Source: Gigaspora rosea (Eukaryota > Glomeromycota > Glomeromycetes > Diversisporales > Gigasporaceae). Taken from it: a stretch of 64,000 bases of DNA. The notes under the pieces were generated by a model. That model ran no database searches. It saw nothing but the letters and a program-made list of their open reading frames with translations, and was not told where the DNA came from. Positions 1 to 12,590 of the stretch are shown piece after piece. The translations under genes were made by a program, and so were the position numbers. Position 1 is the first letter of the stretch; every line of letters starts with the position of its first letter. The stretch covers positions 38,700 through 102,699 of the forward strand of contig QKWP01001877.1 of assembly GCA_003550325.1 (NCBI GenBank), read 5' to 3'.

Positions 1-760
1 AAAAATAACAAAAAACAATGTATATAAAGGAGTATAAGGGGAAAGTAAAAAAAAGGGAAAAATGAAATTGGGGAAATCTACATATCCTAAACGAAAAACC
101 TAAAGTAAATAAACAAGATGAAAAAAGCAAAAGAAAAAAAGTGGTAAGACATACATATTTTGTAAAAAAAAAAAGAATAAGAATACTATGTAGAAATTTC
201 TCTGGTAGTTCCTCCAAAAAAACCTCATGTGTTATTCATTGTTATTTTGTTTTCAAACCATATTCATGATCTTGAATCCGAAATAGTAAGTGCCTTCCTA
301 ATTGGAACAGAGTAAATACTGCTGATTTTTTGGAGAGGTACGCCAAAATACCCACTTTTTGAATTTTTTAGGAAGCTGTTGATACCAAAGAAAATTTTTC
401 AAACTCAGAGAGAGAGTAGGAGTTACACTATACAGAATAATATATCTAACCAGGCTTTTGCTTTTATATTCATATCCACAGGGCTTAACAAAACCTCAGA
501 GTTGCTCTACTACTTCTTCACTCAATAGTACCAAAGCCCGCCAAGGTGCCTCGCTTAAAAGTCTGTATATCTTTTTTATCTCTATTTTATAGCACAGAAC
601 ATCCAGTAAATGGTTTTTGTACCTGATAGCAGCTTTGGTGAAGTTTTATTGTGTTAAACAGGCTAACTGTATAGTTTTTCGTAGTTCAATTTTTGTAGAG
701 AATTTGGTACAAGGGATCGTCAGAAAGAGTTCTAACTAGTATAGCTAGTTGTATATCTTA
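1..760. other. A-rich start and decayed mobile-element segment
   Basis: The first ~180 bases are A-rich low complexity. Minus-strand bases ~250-380 give a broken peptide (FLKNSKSG, then PLQKISS) that parallels the minus-strand ORF at 49769-50032 (FVKNFQKVG, then PLQKICS). Both are therefore fragments of one repeated element. The element class cannot be told from these pieces. Nothing else is supported in this stretch. Confidence 0.4.
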
Positions 761-984
761 ATATTGTTTTATTTATACTTTTATTACTAGGCTAATGCAT
801 AGCATTGTAAGGCCGGAGCAAAAGTATTTTAAAATTTAAGTTTTTACAGTTTTAAATAAAACTAATTGATTTTTTTAATTTAACAATATATTTAATTTTA
901 AACTAGTATTATTTTTTTAAGTTATTACATTTTTTTAAAATTATTCTTTTATTTAATTAAATTAATTTTTAATATTTAACTTAC

Positions 985-1335
985 CATATTTATATTTACT
1001 ATATCGATTTAAATATTATGCTACTATATCGATTTAACTATCATGTTTATACCTAAATCCAATTATTATGTTATGTCACAAACTATTGTGCCTATACCCA
1101 AATCTAACTACTATGCTATGTCACAAATCAACTATTGTATTGCATTCTAAGCCTAACTATTATAATATAACTATTGTACTATATTTAAATCTAACTATTG
1201 TACTATACCTAAATTTAACTATTGTGCTATACTCGAATCTAACTATCATTGTGCTATATGCCAAATCCAATTATCAGTGCTATGTTTTGAATCTAATTAT
1301 GATATTACACCTAAATCTAATCATTATGCTATTTT
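985..1335. repeat. Degenerate ~25-30 bp minisatellite
   Basis: About twelve imperfect tandem copies of a unit reading roughly ctaactattgtgctatacc. It creates a repetitive 119-codon open frame on the plus strand (1068-1427) with reiterated NLTIVLY. That frame is most likely a by-product of the repeat and not a gene, because the copies vary at random sites and there is no other coding feature. Confidence 0.7.
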
Positions 1336-1339
1336 ACTT

Positions 1340-2410
1340 CTATGTATTATTTGGTTCAATTTCTAGCAACTTAGTTAAATCTTCATACTTGCTTGCAGCA
1401 TGGTATCTATTTAATAATTTAAAATAATAATTTCTCTAAGTTAGTAATTGATTCATTATACCTTCTCATTATATAATTAATTTCATTTCTACGTTAAATC
1501 TTTATTACATTTGCTCACAGTGAATTAGTACTTGGTATCTATTAAGAATTTAAAATATAATAATTTCTTCAAGTTAGCAATTGATTCACTATACCTTTTC
1601 ACTATATAATTAATTTCACTTCTATATCTTAAAGCTGTAAAGTTATTGTATCATCTGGTTCGATTTCTAGCAATCTAGTTAAATCTTCAAATGCATCATC
1701 ATATTTTCCCACAGCGAATTAGTACTTGGTATCTATTTAATAATTTAAAATAATAATAATTTCTTTGAGTTAGCAGTTGATTCACTATACCTTTTCACAT
1801 ATAATTAATTTCACTTTTATACCTTAAAGTCATTGTATTATCTGGATCAATTTCTAGCAATCTAGTTAAATTTTTAAATGCATCATCATATTTTACCGCA
1901 GCGGATTACCTGGTATCTACTTAATAATTTAAAATAATAATAATTTCTTCAAGTTAGTGATTAATTCATTATACCTTTTCATCATATAATTAACTTCACT
2001 TTAATACCTTTATTATCTAGTTCGATTTCTAGCAATCTAATTAAATCTTCAGATGTGTTATCATATTTGCCCGCAACAAATTAGTACTTGGTACCTATTT
2101 AATAATTTAAAATAATAATTATTTTCTTCAAGTTAGTGATTGATTCGTTATACCTTTTCATCATATAATTAATTTCACTTCTATACCTTTATTATCTAGT
2201 TCGATTTCTAGCAATCTAGTTAAATCTTCAGATGTGTCATCATATTTTCCTACAGCAAATTAGTACTTGGTAACTATTTAATATATAATTTAAAATAATA
2301 ACAATTTCTCCAAGTTAGCGATTAATTCATTATACCTTTTCATCATATAATTAATTTCACTTCTATAACTATTGTATAATCTGGCTCGTTTTCTAGCAAT
2401 CTATACAATT
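1340..2410 (-). pseudogene. Tandem array of decayed TPR-encoding units (~180 bp)
   Basis: A block beginning near ttcgatttctagcaatctag recurs at about 1353, 1658, 1845, 2020, 2199 and 2384, with a shortened copy near 1490. Spacing is 175-187 bp. On the minus strand each block reads as tetratricopeptide-like sequence (GKYDDAFEDLTRLLEIEPD, then a stretch like LRYKSEINYM). Every copy is interrupted by stops and frameshifts at a similar place, so no open gene remains. The peptide matches the style of the TPR fragment at 32525-32746 (AFADLNK, TLRIRDAIYHMMEKY), which suggests one ancestral family. I infer an expanded TPR gene that decayed after unit duplication. Confidence 0.65.
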
Positions 2411-4489
2411 CCGAAAAATATTTTATAATTATTAAATTTCTGTCTATTTGTTTTAAAAATATAACTTAATTCTAAATATTGGTTATCTTCTATTTTTAGT
2501 ATAAAATACTTTCTCATTTCTAAAATTTAGATAGCATCCAATTTATTACCAGTACCACCTATTTCTTTACCTTAGCGACATGCAGTATATATAATTAAGT
2601 AGTTTGTTCAAAGATTTTATATTAGCAACCATATCTGCAACCTAACTATAGGAATTATTTGTTTAAACCCTTTGATCTTCTGCTTTTTAACCAATCTCAA
2701 CTGCTTTACCAGGATATCTATAGTACATATACAATTACTATACTATATATATATAATACTATTGTATATTTTTTATGGTAAAAAACTTTAGAAGCTATAT
2801 ACAGCATAATTCCAAATATTTGTTTAGTTAAATCTTTATTTGCAGATCTATAAACCATTTATCTTAATCATGAGAATATTTTTAGAATAAAAATCTTAAT
2901 TTGCTATATTAAAATTATGAACAGAAATAAATTTTTTAAGTACTGTATTAGTTAAAACAAAAATATATTTGTTTATAGCCAAATTTATTATTTTTATTAA
3001 ATATAAAAGAATTAAGATTATTACTTTTTTATATATATTTTTTTAATAATCTCATACTAACTTTATTAGACAATTATATATTGTTAATACAAATTATACT
3101 ATAAATCTAAAAATCATATTATAAATAAGTACCCAAATATAGTTATTGCACTAAGTATTTGCTATAGCATAGTACCCACTACCAACTTTCTAATTTATTT
3201 CTTCTAAAAAATAGATTAAAGAGAGAACAAAACAGTATTATCTAAACAAAAAAACCAAAACAAAACCAATAATACAACCAAAACAAAAAAAATAAAAATA
3301 AAAGAAAACTAAAAACAAAGCAAAAAAAAAAATAAAAGATCAAGATGCTATTAAGTTAGTATAAAACAATAAAAAAATTATATAATATTGCAAAAATAAC
3401 AACTCTATCTGGCCAATTTCCAAAGACTTGCTAATCAAATACATTACCTTTCTTTACAAAACAGTTTCACCCATTATACCGTACTTATAAGATATACTCT
3501 ATATATATAGTATAAAAAGAAATATTATATTTAATAATATGTATCCAAGTAAGAAATTTTTTTACATGCTCACTAAAATTCCGAATTCATTATTTATTGT
3601 TTATTTGTATATAATATTAAAATTTATTTATAATACTAGTTCCAATTTAGAAGATATATTTTCAATTTAGAAAGAGTAAATACTATAAATCTTTTGAAGA
3701 AAATTTCTATTTTTTGGTAAAAATTTTGAAAAAACTAAAAGAAAAAATATTGAAGATACCAATTTGCAAAAAACTATAAGAGTATATGCTTTATTAAATA
3801 GTATATTAAACCAAAAGTATACTAACATTACTGGTACTTAACACCAGTATGTAGTGTAATATGAAGGTCATTATCAAAAAACTAAACAAAAAAAATAAAA
3901 ATTAAATTTAATAAAGATAGAGTTAATAATTAAGGGTTAAGGTGAAATATAATATATAGTAAAATGTCGCAAAGAATTTTTTTTTTAAAAAAAAAAAGAT
4001 AAAAAAAAATAGCAAAACAACTAAACTTTTATGTTATCTTTATATTACACTTCATTTAAAAAATTTGATTGGTAAAAATCATTATGATGTTTGCACTAGT
4101 GGTATGATTTAGTAAAAACCGTTTAATTATATGATAAAAATAGTATTGTAAATGTGCAGACCTCTTAGAAATATTCAATCTTTGGATTGTTGGAATTGTT
4201 CAATGATTTTAAGATAAATTCTTCAGACCCAGATCTTATAAAATTTTGATTATCATTATTCTATTCAACAATTCAACCATAGGTCCAAATGGCTGTATAT
4301 ATAGATCCAAATTCACCTTTCATTTTATATTCTAAATTTTCAAAATTTTCAAAATATACCATTTAATATTTGTGTTCAGACTTAAATCTCTCATTTGACA
4401 TACACGAAGAAGGTGGTCAATAAATGCATTACCAGATGTCCAATTATTAAAATTGAATTTGAGATGTAGTTTTATACATTCTGTTTTTA
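2411..4489. other. AT-rich stretch with one possible MITE
   Basis: No coding region is visible. Bases ~3838-4105 may be a third copy of the element at 27947-28254. It has a taacaccagt-like left end, a gcactagtggta right end and an internal tatatagtaaaat followed by a T/A homopolymer block. The remainder is low-complexity A/T. Confidence 0.35.
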
Positions 4490-5265
4490 TTATGTTCAGA
4501 AACTTTTAAAACAATTTCATCATTTGGATCAATTTCTAATATCCTATTAAATTTTTTATAAGCAATGTTAAGCGAATTCAATGCGGTTCAGATCTGCAAG
4601 TGAATCTTCATTGATCTAACATTCTGAAAACAATACCGCGAAAATTAAGTACTAAGGTATCAATTTCTGACGCTTTATTTAAATCGATGCATAATGTTCT
4701 AAAAGTTTGTAAGTTTCTCCACGATTTCTTAGTACAAAGGTATCATTCGGATCAATTTCTAATACTTTATTAAATCTTCAAGTGTTTCTTTATATATATC
4801 GACTCAACAATTTGTAAGCAACGCCACGATTAACAAGCGCATATTTATCGTTTGATTAATTTCTAATACCTTATTTAAATCTATAAGTAAAGCAAGCGTA
4901 TGTTCATTTTCATCAATTTCTAAAGCTTTGGTTAGATCTGTAAGTGATTCATCATAGCGACCTAATATTTCGTAAATCTCTCCTTGATTAATAAGTGCAT
5001 CTATATCTCTGAAACAGTTACTAATGATTTACTTAAATCTGCAAGCGATTCTTCATATTGTTTTAGTTCTATATAAGTAGCGCCAAGATTATTAAAAGTT
5101 TCTGCATTAGTTGGATCAATTTCAAGTGACCTATTTAAATCAGCAAGAGATTCTTCGTACTGACATAAGTAAATCACGAGCTCTAAGTGCATCAGAATCG
5201 TTTGGACCAATTTCCAATGCATTATTTAAATCTTCAAGCGATTCTTCAGTCTATCTAACATTTGA
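4490..5265 (-). pseudogene. TPR-repeat protein pseudogene
   Basis: Minus-strand translation gives successive 34-residue tetratricopeptide units. The clearest lies in 5001-5222 (YEESLADLNRSLEIDPTNAE, then FNNLGATYIELKQYEESLADL). Upstream and downstream units (ALEIGPNDSDALRAR; YALVNRGVAYKLL; VLEIDPNDT) sit in other frames or beyond stops, so at least three frameshifts or in-frame stops break it. The 102-bp periodicity is preserved. TPR proteins are protein-protein interaction scaffolds. Large decayed TPR families are common in Glomeromycotina. Confidence 0.75.
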
Positions 5266-5285
5266 TCGATTTTGATTTATTACTG

Positions 5286-5434
5286 TATTACTCTTTGCAA
5301 AATCCTGTGATCCTTGATCATTTTTTTATATATAATGACGCAAATCGAGAAATTGGTAATCGTAAACGATTCCTCGATTTGCGTCATGATAAAAAAGATA
5401 TCGGGGTCACAGAATTTTGCAAAGAGCAATAGTA
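5286..5434. mobile_element. Fold-back MITE-like palindrome
   Basis: The ends read tattactctttgcaaaatc and the complement of gattttgcaaagagcaatagta. The arms extend inward through tgacgcaaatcgag and its inverse, around a short centre. This makes a ~149-bp imperfect hairpin with no coding capacity. A TA lies at each end, which would suit a Tc1/mariner-type duplication, but I cannot confirm the class. Confidence 0.6.
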
Positions 5435-6350
5435 TCGATATATGTATTTATTGAAATTTAAAATGCCTTCTGCCTTTAGTGAAGATCTTCTCTGGCGAAT
5501 TATATACCTTTATTATGATGGCTAAAAAAAATAGCGTATTACGTAGCAAGTCAATAGTAACAAAAAAGTTATGAAAATATATATTGGAATTGTGTTATTA
5601 ATCCATTTGTTGAGCATTCTTTGAATGCAAAAATTACTGAATTAATAAAGTCTAGAAGTGTATATAATATTTCTACAAATAATATTATTATAAATCTGAA
5701 TGCTATTTCCTTACCTTAGTAATACGCAGATTATAAACTTAACATGGGTCTATTTTTATATTGGAGTGGCGCAAAAACAAAATTGCAATGTTCTATATAG
5801 CAAACGAATTAATCTAATGAATAGTCAAATTTGGTCTGACTAAGACACATAATGGCATAAATTCTCGGCAAAAAATGGACCTAGTAATCTGTAAACAATT
5901 TCACGATTTATCATCATTCGGATTAATTTCCAATAAATTGAATTATTAGTTATATCAGTTGTTCTATATATTGATAACATCCATTCCTGGCTGAATTTAC
6001 ACAAATTGTCAATAAAACCAGAAATTGCTTTCTCTTTAGTATAAAAAGAGGCTTTTTTTGTGTTGTTTAAAGATATAAAAAGTATTCGAAAAAGAAATAT
6101 TCGTTTTCCTTAACGACTCCCTGGATTTCCCAGATTGTCTGAATTTTCGAGACGCTGCATAGACTACCGTATCTTCAGATAATTCAGATATGACTAAATT
6201 ATTAAAAGTTCATATCCAAATTGTAGTTTAAATAGATTTTCAACATAATTCAATGAAGCGAAAGAAACATAGACTTCCAATTTTGAACGTGTGGCATAAA
6301 TTTCTTATTTTAATGATAAGAAAAACAATAAATTTTTATAGTAAATATAT
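5435..6350. other. No recognisable feature
   Basis: Both strands were read. Only short broken frames were seen and no family could be named. Confidence 0.5.
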
Positions 6351-6662
6351 AGAGGTCTGACTCTATGAATAATATATTCGAATATTCACTGAATATTCGA
6401 ACATTCAAATATATAATTTTTTCACCAAATGAATATTCAAATATTTACAAATTTCACTAAATATGTTCATTGAATATTATATATATTTTTATAATTTATT
6501 TCATTTTTTTTATTAACCTATTTGAAATTTTATTGGCCGATTTAAGTGAGATAATTATATGATTTTTTAAAATTGTATATATTAATACTCAATATTCGAA
6601 TATTAAAAAAGATTGAGCAAATGAATACTTGAATACTTATTTTCTGAACGAGTCAGACCTCT
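6351..6662. mobile_element. hAT-like MITE with GAATATTC words
   Basis: Thirteen-base terminal inverted repeats (agaggtctgactc at the left, its exact complement at the right) bound 312 bp. The flanks are near-duplicates (aaatatat and aaataaat), consistent with an old 8-bp target duplication. The interior is dominated by the palindrome gaatattc and variants such as tattcgaatattc. It has no coding capacity. Confidence 0.7.
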
Positions 6663-6756
6663 AAATAAATAATTTTTGATCTATTAATCCAATTTGAATC
6701 ATTTAATTATCAAAGTGATCCTCTTTGTTTCCAACTTATTGTCGATGTATATAACA

Positions 6757-6924
6757 TACAAGTCACTCTCATTATAGTGAACTCTCGATATAATATAGTG
6801 AAGATAAAGTCTATATAAAAATCCTCTCGATATAGTGAATTTACTAATACCTCTTGATATGATGAAATTTTTAAAAATTTTTATTATGGAACGGATCACT
6901 TCACTATAACGAGAGTGACTTGTA
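6757..6924. mobile_element. pogo/Tigger-like MITE
   Basis: The terminal inverted repeats caagtcactctcRttatag (one mismatch) are flanked by TA on both sides. Inside, the motif ctcgatatagtgaa is repeated in both orientations. Terminal repeats containing ttatagtgaa with a TA duplication are typical of pogo/Tigger elements (Tc1/mariner superfamily). The length is 168-170 bp and there is no coding. Confidence 0.65.
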
Positions 6925-7138
6925 TATGTATCATAATTTTTATAAGAGAAGTTGGGACATCGTTTCAGAAGAGTCGTTAGTGAAATTTGTCATTAACTTT
7001 ACCATGTTACCCAGTAGTTTTTTAAAAGTACAGTACGTATGTACTACGTATGTACGCGTCCTTTAATAAACTTTAAGTCATTAAATAAACTAAAGTGCTA
7101 AATACATATTCAAATACTCTGTTAACAAAATTCATTGA

Positions 7139-10116
7139 TTAGCAAACTCCGTTGGTTTTATGAGATTGATTTTTAAATTCCATAGACGTGATATTCTTTA
7201 GAGCTTTCCATCCTTCGATTGCAGTTCTATAAATTGAAAGAAAAACATTTGAATAAGGTTGTAAACCTTTTTAAGTATGAAAAAAAAAATTTTGTAACGA
7301 TAAAATACCTCTTTACGTTAATGCTATTTTTATCCATTTTATCCAAATATTCAATAGTTTGCATCAAATCCTTAAAAAAAAGATCGCATCGTTCACGTGA
7401 AAAATCTTCACGCACTACAACGCGTAACAATTTAATATGTTGGATCTTCGGTGCCATAGTATAAGCTGGTACAATCCATTGATGTTCACGAAGACGATGG
7501 GAAACATCATACTAACAAGATTTATTGAAAATTTATTAATAAAAATTATATATATCTTTGACATTGAATTAGACCAAACCTTAAAGAAATCTACAAACCT
7601 CATCATAATGTATAGATTTGGCTTTCAACCTAAAAGCTACAAGTGGTAATCCATTTCCATTTCTATCACTTAAAATATCAAACTTATTTGTGGACTCAAT
7701 CCTGGTAGCAAGATAATCAGCATTACTCATCAAATTTCTCATGATTGAAGTAAATCCTTGACGTCCAAGTCGAATTAACACATAATATTGGGCGATCACA
7801 TTCGCAGCACCCTTGGAAAAATTTAAGGTGAAAGAAGCCTCAAGAAAAATGAAAATAAGACAAAAGTCAGATTTATATAATAAGTACAGATATAGCATAA
7901 AATCTCGATTTTTCAGAAACTCAAATCGATAATTTCGCTGACAATTGTTAATATATTAAACGAACTATTGAGATTAAGAACTATTAGAACTATTATAGGT
8001 TATTAAAATAATGAATTATTTTGTTTTGAAATTATTGAATTTCTGATTTTCGGTATTTTTAGTAATGAATTACATGTTTTTTATAAATAATTAAATTTTA
8101 TACCTGATCAGATCCAAGATAATTTATATTAAAAATCAATTCTTCAGGTAAGTACTTTTTTGATTTCCAAATAGCCCATCCAACACCCGGGTAACATAAT
8201 CCATATTTATGACCCGAAACGTTTATGGACCGAACCAATTCGAGTCTATATATTATTATATGAGCAATTCAATATCGAAAATTGAATTAAAATTTTAAAT
8301 TTATAATATCTTCTTATTGGTAAAAATAAAATAAAGTTATCTTATTAAAGGTTTGACCAATTTTAATCATAATATAAAATATTAGAATTAATAATTCATT
8401 AGTTTAAACGAATTAGATAAAAAATTTTTTTTCTTAAAAAATAACTTAAGATATTATAAATTAAAATTTTAATTCATGGAGGTACGGTATTTTCGGTTGC
8501 AAATCTTTAAGGCTAAATAAAAAGTATTAACCTGAAATCCCAAACAAGATCAGGGTTCACAAAAGGAGCGACAAATCCACCAGATGCGGCATCAACATGA
8601 ATCGGCACATCCCAACCAGTTTTTTTATTTTTGATCAGTAAAAGATCATTAACTGCTTTCACATCTTCATAATGTCCAGTATATGTCGATCTAACTTGGA
8701 TGTAAAGAAAAATTAATATTAGCCTTATGCAGTATGTCCAGAGCATGTCATGTAGTTATGATCACGTAATTCAACCAGTCAGCATCAATGAAACGGATGC
8801 ATTGATCTAGAGTTTGGAATCGAATTATTTTTTGGGTTAATATATATGAAAAATAAAACCAATTCCAAAACTTTAATCATTTGATCATTCATTGATATAA
8901 AAAAAATGTTATCCATTTTTCTCCGGAGAATTACAAAACGAACCTATTTAATGAAAGAATTAAATGATATATTACCCTAATAGAAGACAAATACCAATCG
9001 TATTTTCATCTACAAGTTCAACGGCCTTTTCAGGCTGTAAAACATATGTATTTTCTGTCAGATAAACAAATTTTTCTTCGATTTCAAAATATCTAGCAGC
9101 TAAATAATTTATTGGTTAACAAGAAAATCGAAAATAGTAAATACTGTATATACATATATATATATATATATATTACCTTTTTCCAAGCAAATTTGAACTA
9201 ATCAAACAATAGATTTATCATTAGAGAATATCACTTGAATTTAAAAAATTGTAATAAATAAAGACATAATGATAAATACCCGATGCTGCCATTATTAAGT
9301 TCGGTTTATCTACGGGCTTTCCTTCGGCCATCCTCCTTTTTTTCCATAACCTTTTCATTGCCATTACAGCAAGCATAATAGCTTCTGAAGAACCTATAGT
9401 TGAAACACCTATTGTTTCTTCATCGTTGGCATTAAATAGACGAGCAATAATGCTCACGCATCGACTCTAAAAACAAGATATAAAATCAATGAATTTCACT
9501 ATATATAATACATATAATCATATAATTAATGATTAATTGGAATGAATTTTTTTACCTGTAATTCAACAGTCATAGGATACTCTTCATAATCGATAAAATT
9601 TTTTGATAGATTTTCTGCCATTAATTTTTCAGCCTCATCTTCCATGTAAGTGGTAACAAAAGTTGCTAAGTTTAACGCTGGGTTACCGTCCAACTTGTAT
9701 TATAAAGAAAGAAGTCAAATAAACTTATTATTTTATCCTAAATGGTTGGTTAATAAAAATATAATTTACTTGAAGGTCATCTCTAATGAGTTTATAAGCG
9801 ATATGTGGAGGCATTTCTTTGTCAGGGAGTGAATATCTGTTAAGAACAACTATATAAATTTATCGATCAAAAAAAAAAAAAAAAACACATTAAGTTTAAT
9901 CGATCTTACTTTGGAATTGGATCAATATCCCAACGAGAACCATAAACCGAAGTTGAGAATGTCTTTTATCATACAAAATGATATATATGTATATCGATCT
10001 TAAGCATTAAAACTTCAATAACAAACTACTTTTATCAGAATTACAACCTGATCATCGTTTTCCTCCCTTTCTTTGTCTTTTTGAGTATCAGATATGAGAC
10101 GACTTAAATAAACCAT
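7139..10116 (-). CDS. gad: Glutamate decarboxylase, 12 exons
   Basis: PLP-dependent decarboxylation of L-glutamate to GABA (group II decarboxylase; GABA shunt and acid or oxidative stress responses in other fungi). Exons (minus order): 10116-10048, 9962-9910, 9836-9770, 9693-9556, 9466-9280, 9197-9177, 9099-8976, 8690-8532, 8245-8104, 7838-7599, 7511-7309, 7226-7139. All introns are GT-AG, phases join exactly, and the product is 496 residues, close to plant and bacterial GADs. Family blocks are in order: LARLFNA-like [30 protein letters not shown] (Asp253), [10 protein letters not shown] with the PLP lysine at about Lys286, FTLNFSKGA, and PAYTMAP near the C-terminus. The ATG is the only one ahead of the conserved block. 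Exon 6 has just 21 nt. The C-terminal tail is short and I see no clear calmodulin-binding segment. No stop or frameshift was found. Confidence 0.95.
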
Positions 10117-11300
10117 TTCGATAAAAGTTTTTTACGGTAAAATAATAACAAAAGGGTTTAAAATAATAACAGAACTAACGAAGGACTTTGAATAGGTTTG
10201 TATCCGCATTTTTAAATGAAATGTTGAGAATCATGACATAATCATGTTAAAATAATGACGAAAAACATTGCGAATAGTGTTGGAAATTTGGACTAATATT
10301 GTTAGTATAAAATCAAAACTTCCTTTTTAAGATACATTATATCATACGATTTGACATTCAATGAAGTGGTATCATAAGGTAAGTGATGTCTAAGTAGTAT
10401 ACTTAAACGGTAAAAAAAAATGCAAGGACAAAAATCAAGCAGAAATTTAAAACTTTATTGTTCATATAGTTTGGCAAGAGGTATTTCTTAATTGGGTGTC
10501 TATAAATAATGACACTTGTTTTTAAAGATCTGTTGAATAAAACCTTCTATAGTCGAGGATTGTTGATGTCATAATTTAATTAGGTTGATCATTACTACAC
10601 AAGGTGCAAATATATTCAAAAATACGTTTATTGGCATAGGCAAAAAAAATCATGATCAGAATTACATATGTAGCTTTTACTCTATAAAAGTTTTTTTTTT
10701 GATTATGTATAACATCAGATATCAATACATTAAATAAAAAGTAAACGCAATTATATATGTGAGAATCGACCGCCAAGGTCAGCTTTATTAATAAAAATAA
10801 ATAATAAATAAATTACAAGGCATAGAATTTGTATATTTAGGTAGAAGAAAATTTCGGCCCATGGTTAATTTTTGACCAAAAAAAAGGGTATCATGACGAA
10901 TCGGATCGCATTTATTAAAATTATTAAAAGATATGTATATACAAGAATAAAGTAAATAAAAAAATATGCATTCGTTAGTTGGTTACCCAGGTTACATCAC
11001 ATGATGGCCAACAACTATGAAACACCATATAAATAAATTAGGAGCATCAGCTTTACTTGGGCCAAAGCCCACATGTCAGGTATTAAATTTTATCTTCTTG
11101 TTATTAGAAGAATGTTGAGGATACAGCAACACAAATATTTTATTCTCGACAAGAGGATAATATTCTCAGTCGGCTGTTCCTAATGTACTGGATGTGAATC
11201 TGTCCATAAAGGAGCTACCATAATACCAATAGCGACCCTTTCACTCTATGGACATACAGTATCTACAACTACATATTTATAGCTGGCATTATTTAATTCA
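10117..11300. other. Intergenic, no recognisable gene
   Basis: This is the upstream side of the decarboxylase gene. It has only short non-homologous frames and A/T runs. No convincing TATA element position could be fixed. Confidence 0.45.
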
Positions 11301-11360
11301 ATAATAACGGTCACCTGCGCGATTTAGAGTACGCGCATGAGCGTTATTTTGATAAGTAAA

Positions 11361-11433
11361 CTTTCGAGCTTTAATTAAAGTTATTCTTCAAATCGAGACG
11401 ATTTGAAGAATAACTTTAATTAAAGCTCGAAAG
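11361..11433. repeat. Perfect 35-bp inverted repeat, 3-nt loop
   Basis: Bases 11361-11395 and 11399-11433 are exact reverse complements separated by aga. The arms begin ctttcgagctttaattaaag. The immediate left flank (11312-11360) carries gcgcgatttagagtacgcgc, which resembles 59190-59240. The hairpin may therefore be the centre of a larger decayed element. Confidence 0.85.
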
Positions 11434-11448
11434 TAAGTTCGGATACGT

Positions 11449-11625
11449 GTCATTTCACCGACAATCATTTCGCCGACAAGTTATTTCACCGACAACTCAT
11501 CTCACCGACAAGTTTTTAAAAATTGCACTAACCTTAACTTTAATTCTAAACCTGACCCTAACGACAATGACCAGAATTACTTTGTCGGTGAAATGACATT
11601 CGGTGAAGTGGTTGTCGGCGAAATG
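11449..11625. mobile_element. MITE built from 'catttcaccgac' words
   Basis: The left part has four near-copies of catttcaccgacaa. The right part has the reverse complement tgtcggtgaaatg several times, giving terminal inverted repeats with subterminal repetition around a unique ~90-bp core. There is no coding. Target duplications were not clear. Confidence 0.6.
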
Positions 11626-12590
11626 CGCACTACCGGTAAGACCAACTTTGTTTCGGATTATTATGAATAAGCATCTCTTACTATAAAGTGCTGATTTTGA
11701 AACCATATATGTTACTTTTAAAGGTCAATAACGCTCATGAGTGGTATATAGTAATATTTTAATTACCTATTGATCGGATTCTCATTGTTACATTCGTGCC
11801 TGGCCGACTATTAATTTGAATAAATAAAAATGAGTTTGCATCATTATTATCAATTAAAACATCCAATATTACTTCCCAGCAGTAATCTCTCTAACGCGGA
11901 AAGACATTATCATTCTACAGGAATATCAATAACTGATAAAAGAAAGCATTCAACGTAACTTCTGATACATTATAACTCGGAAATTCCAATTACCCGTGTG
12001 CACGCGTTTAATACCGGTTAGATCGTTAATTTCAACGAAATTAATCAAATGTCTTCTAATTTCCAGAATAATATTCCTCTCAAACTCATATCCTAATGCA
12101 ACACTGCACATTTTACATATATGATATAACAAAGTTTTTTTACTTTACCTACCATAAATTGAAATTATTCAAAGATTATTGTTATTTATGACCTATAACG
12201 CCGATATATAATAATGACTAATCATAATGAAATAGGGAGTTTCATAATTCAACATAGTAAAAATACTATTTAAAAAATCCTACTTATTTTCAAAATATGT
12301 CACTTATTTGTTAATTATGAAAACCCTAATCAGATCAAAATGAAATTTTGTATAGTGTATAATACTGTAATAGACAAGCCACCGAAAAAATACAAATTTT
12401 TGGGGTACATTTTTTTTAGCATTTTTTTATAGGATTAAGGTCAGCTTTAGGGATAGAACTTATAATAGACGAGTTTAAATGGGTTTTAAATGGTTAAATA
12501 GAAACCTCAAATTTCATATAATTACAATCAGGAATTGGGATAGCAGCTAAATTAAGTTTTTAATAAAAATAATATATACTTAAAATTTTA

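Noticed and set aside
1068..1427. 119-codon plus-strand ORF as a gene
   Set aside because: It is a translation of a minisatellite with no other coding signal.
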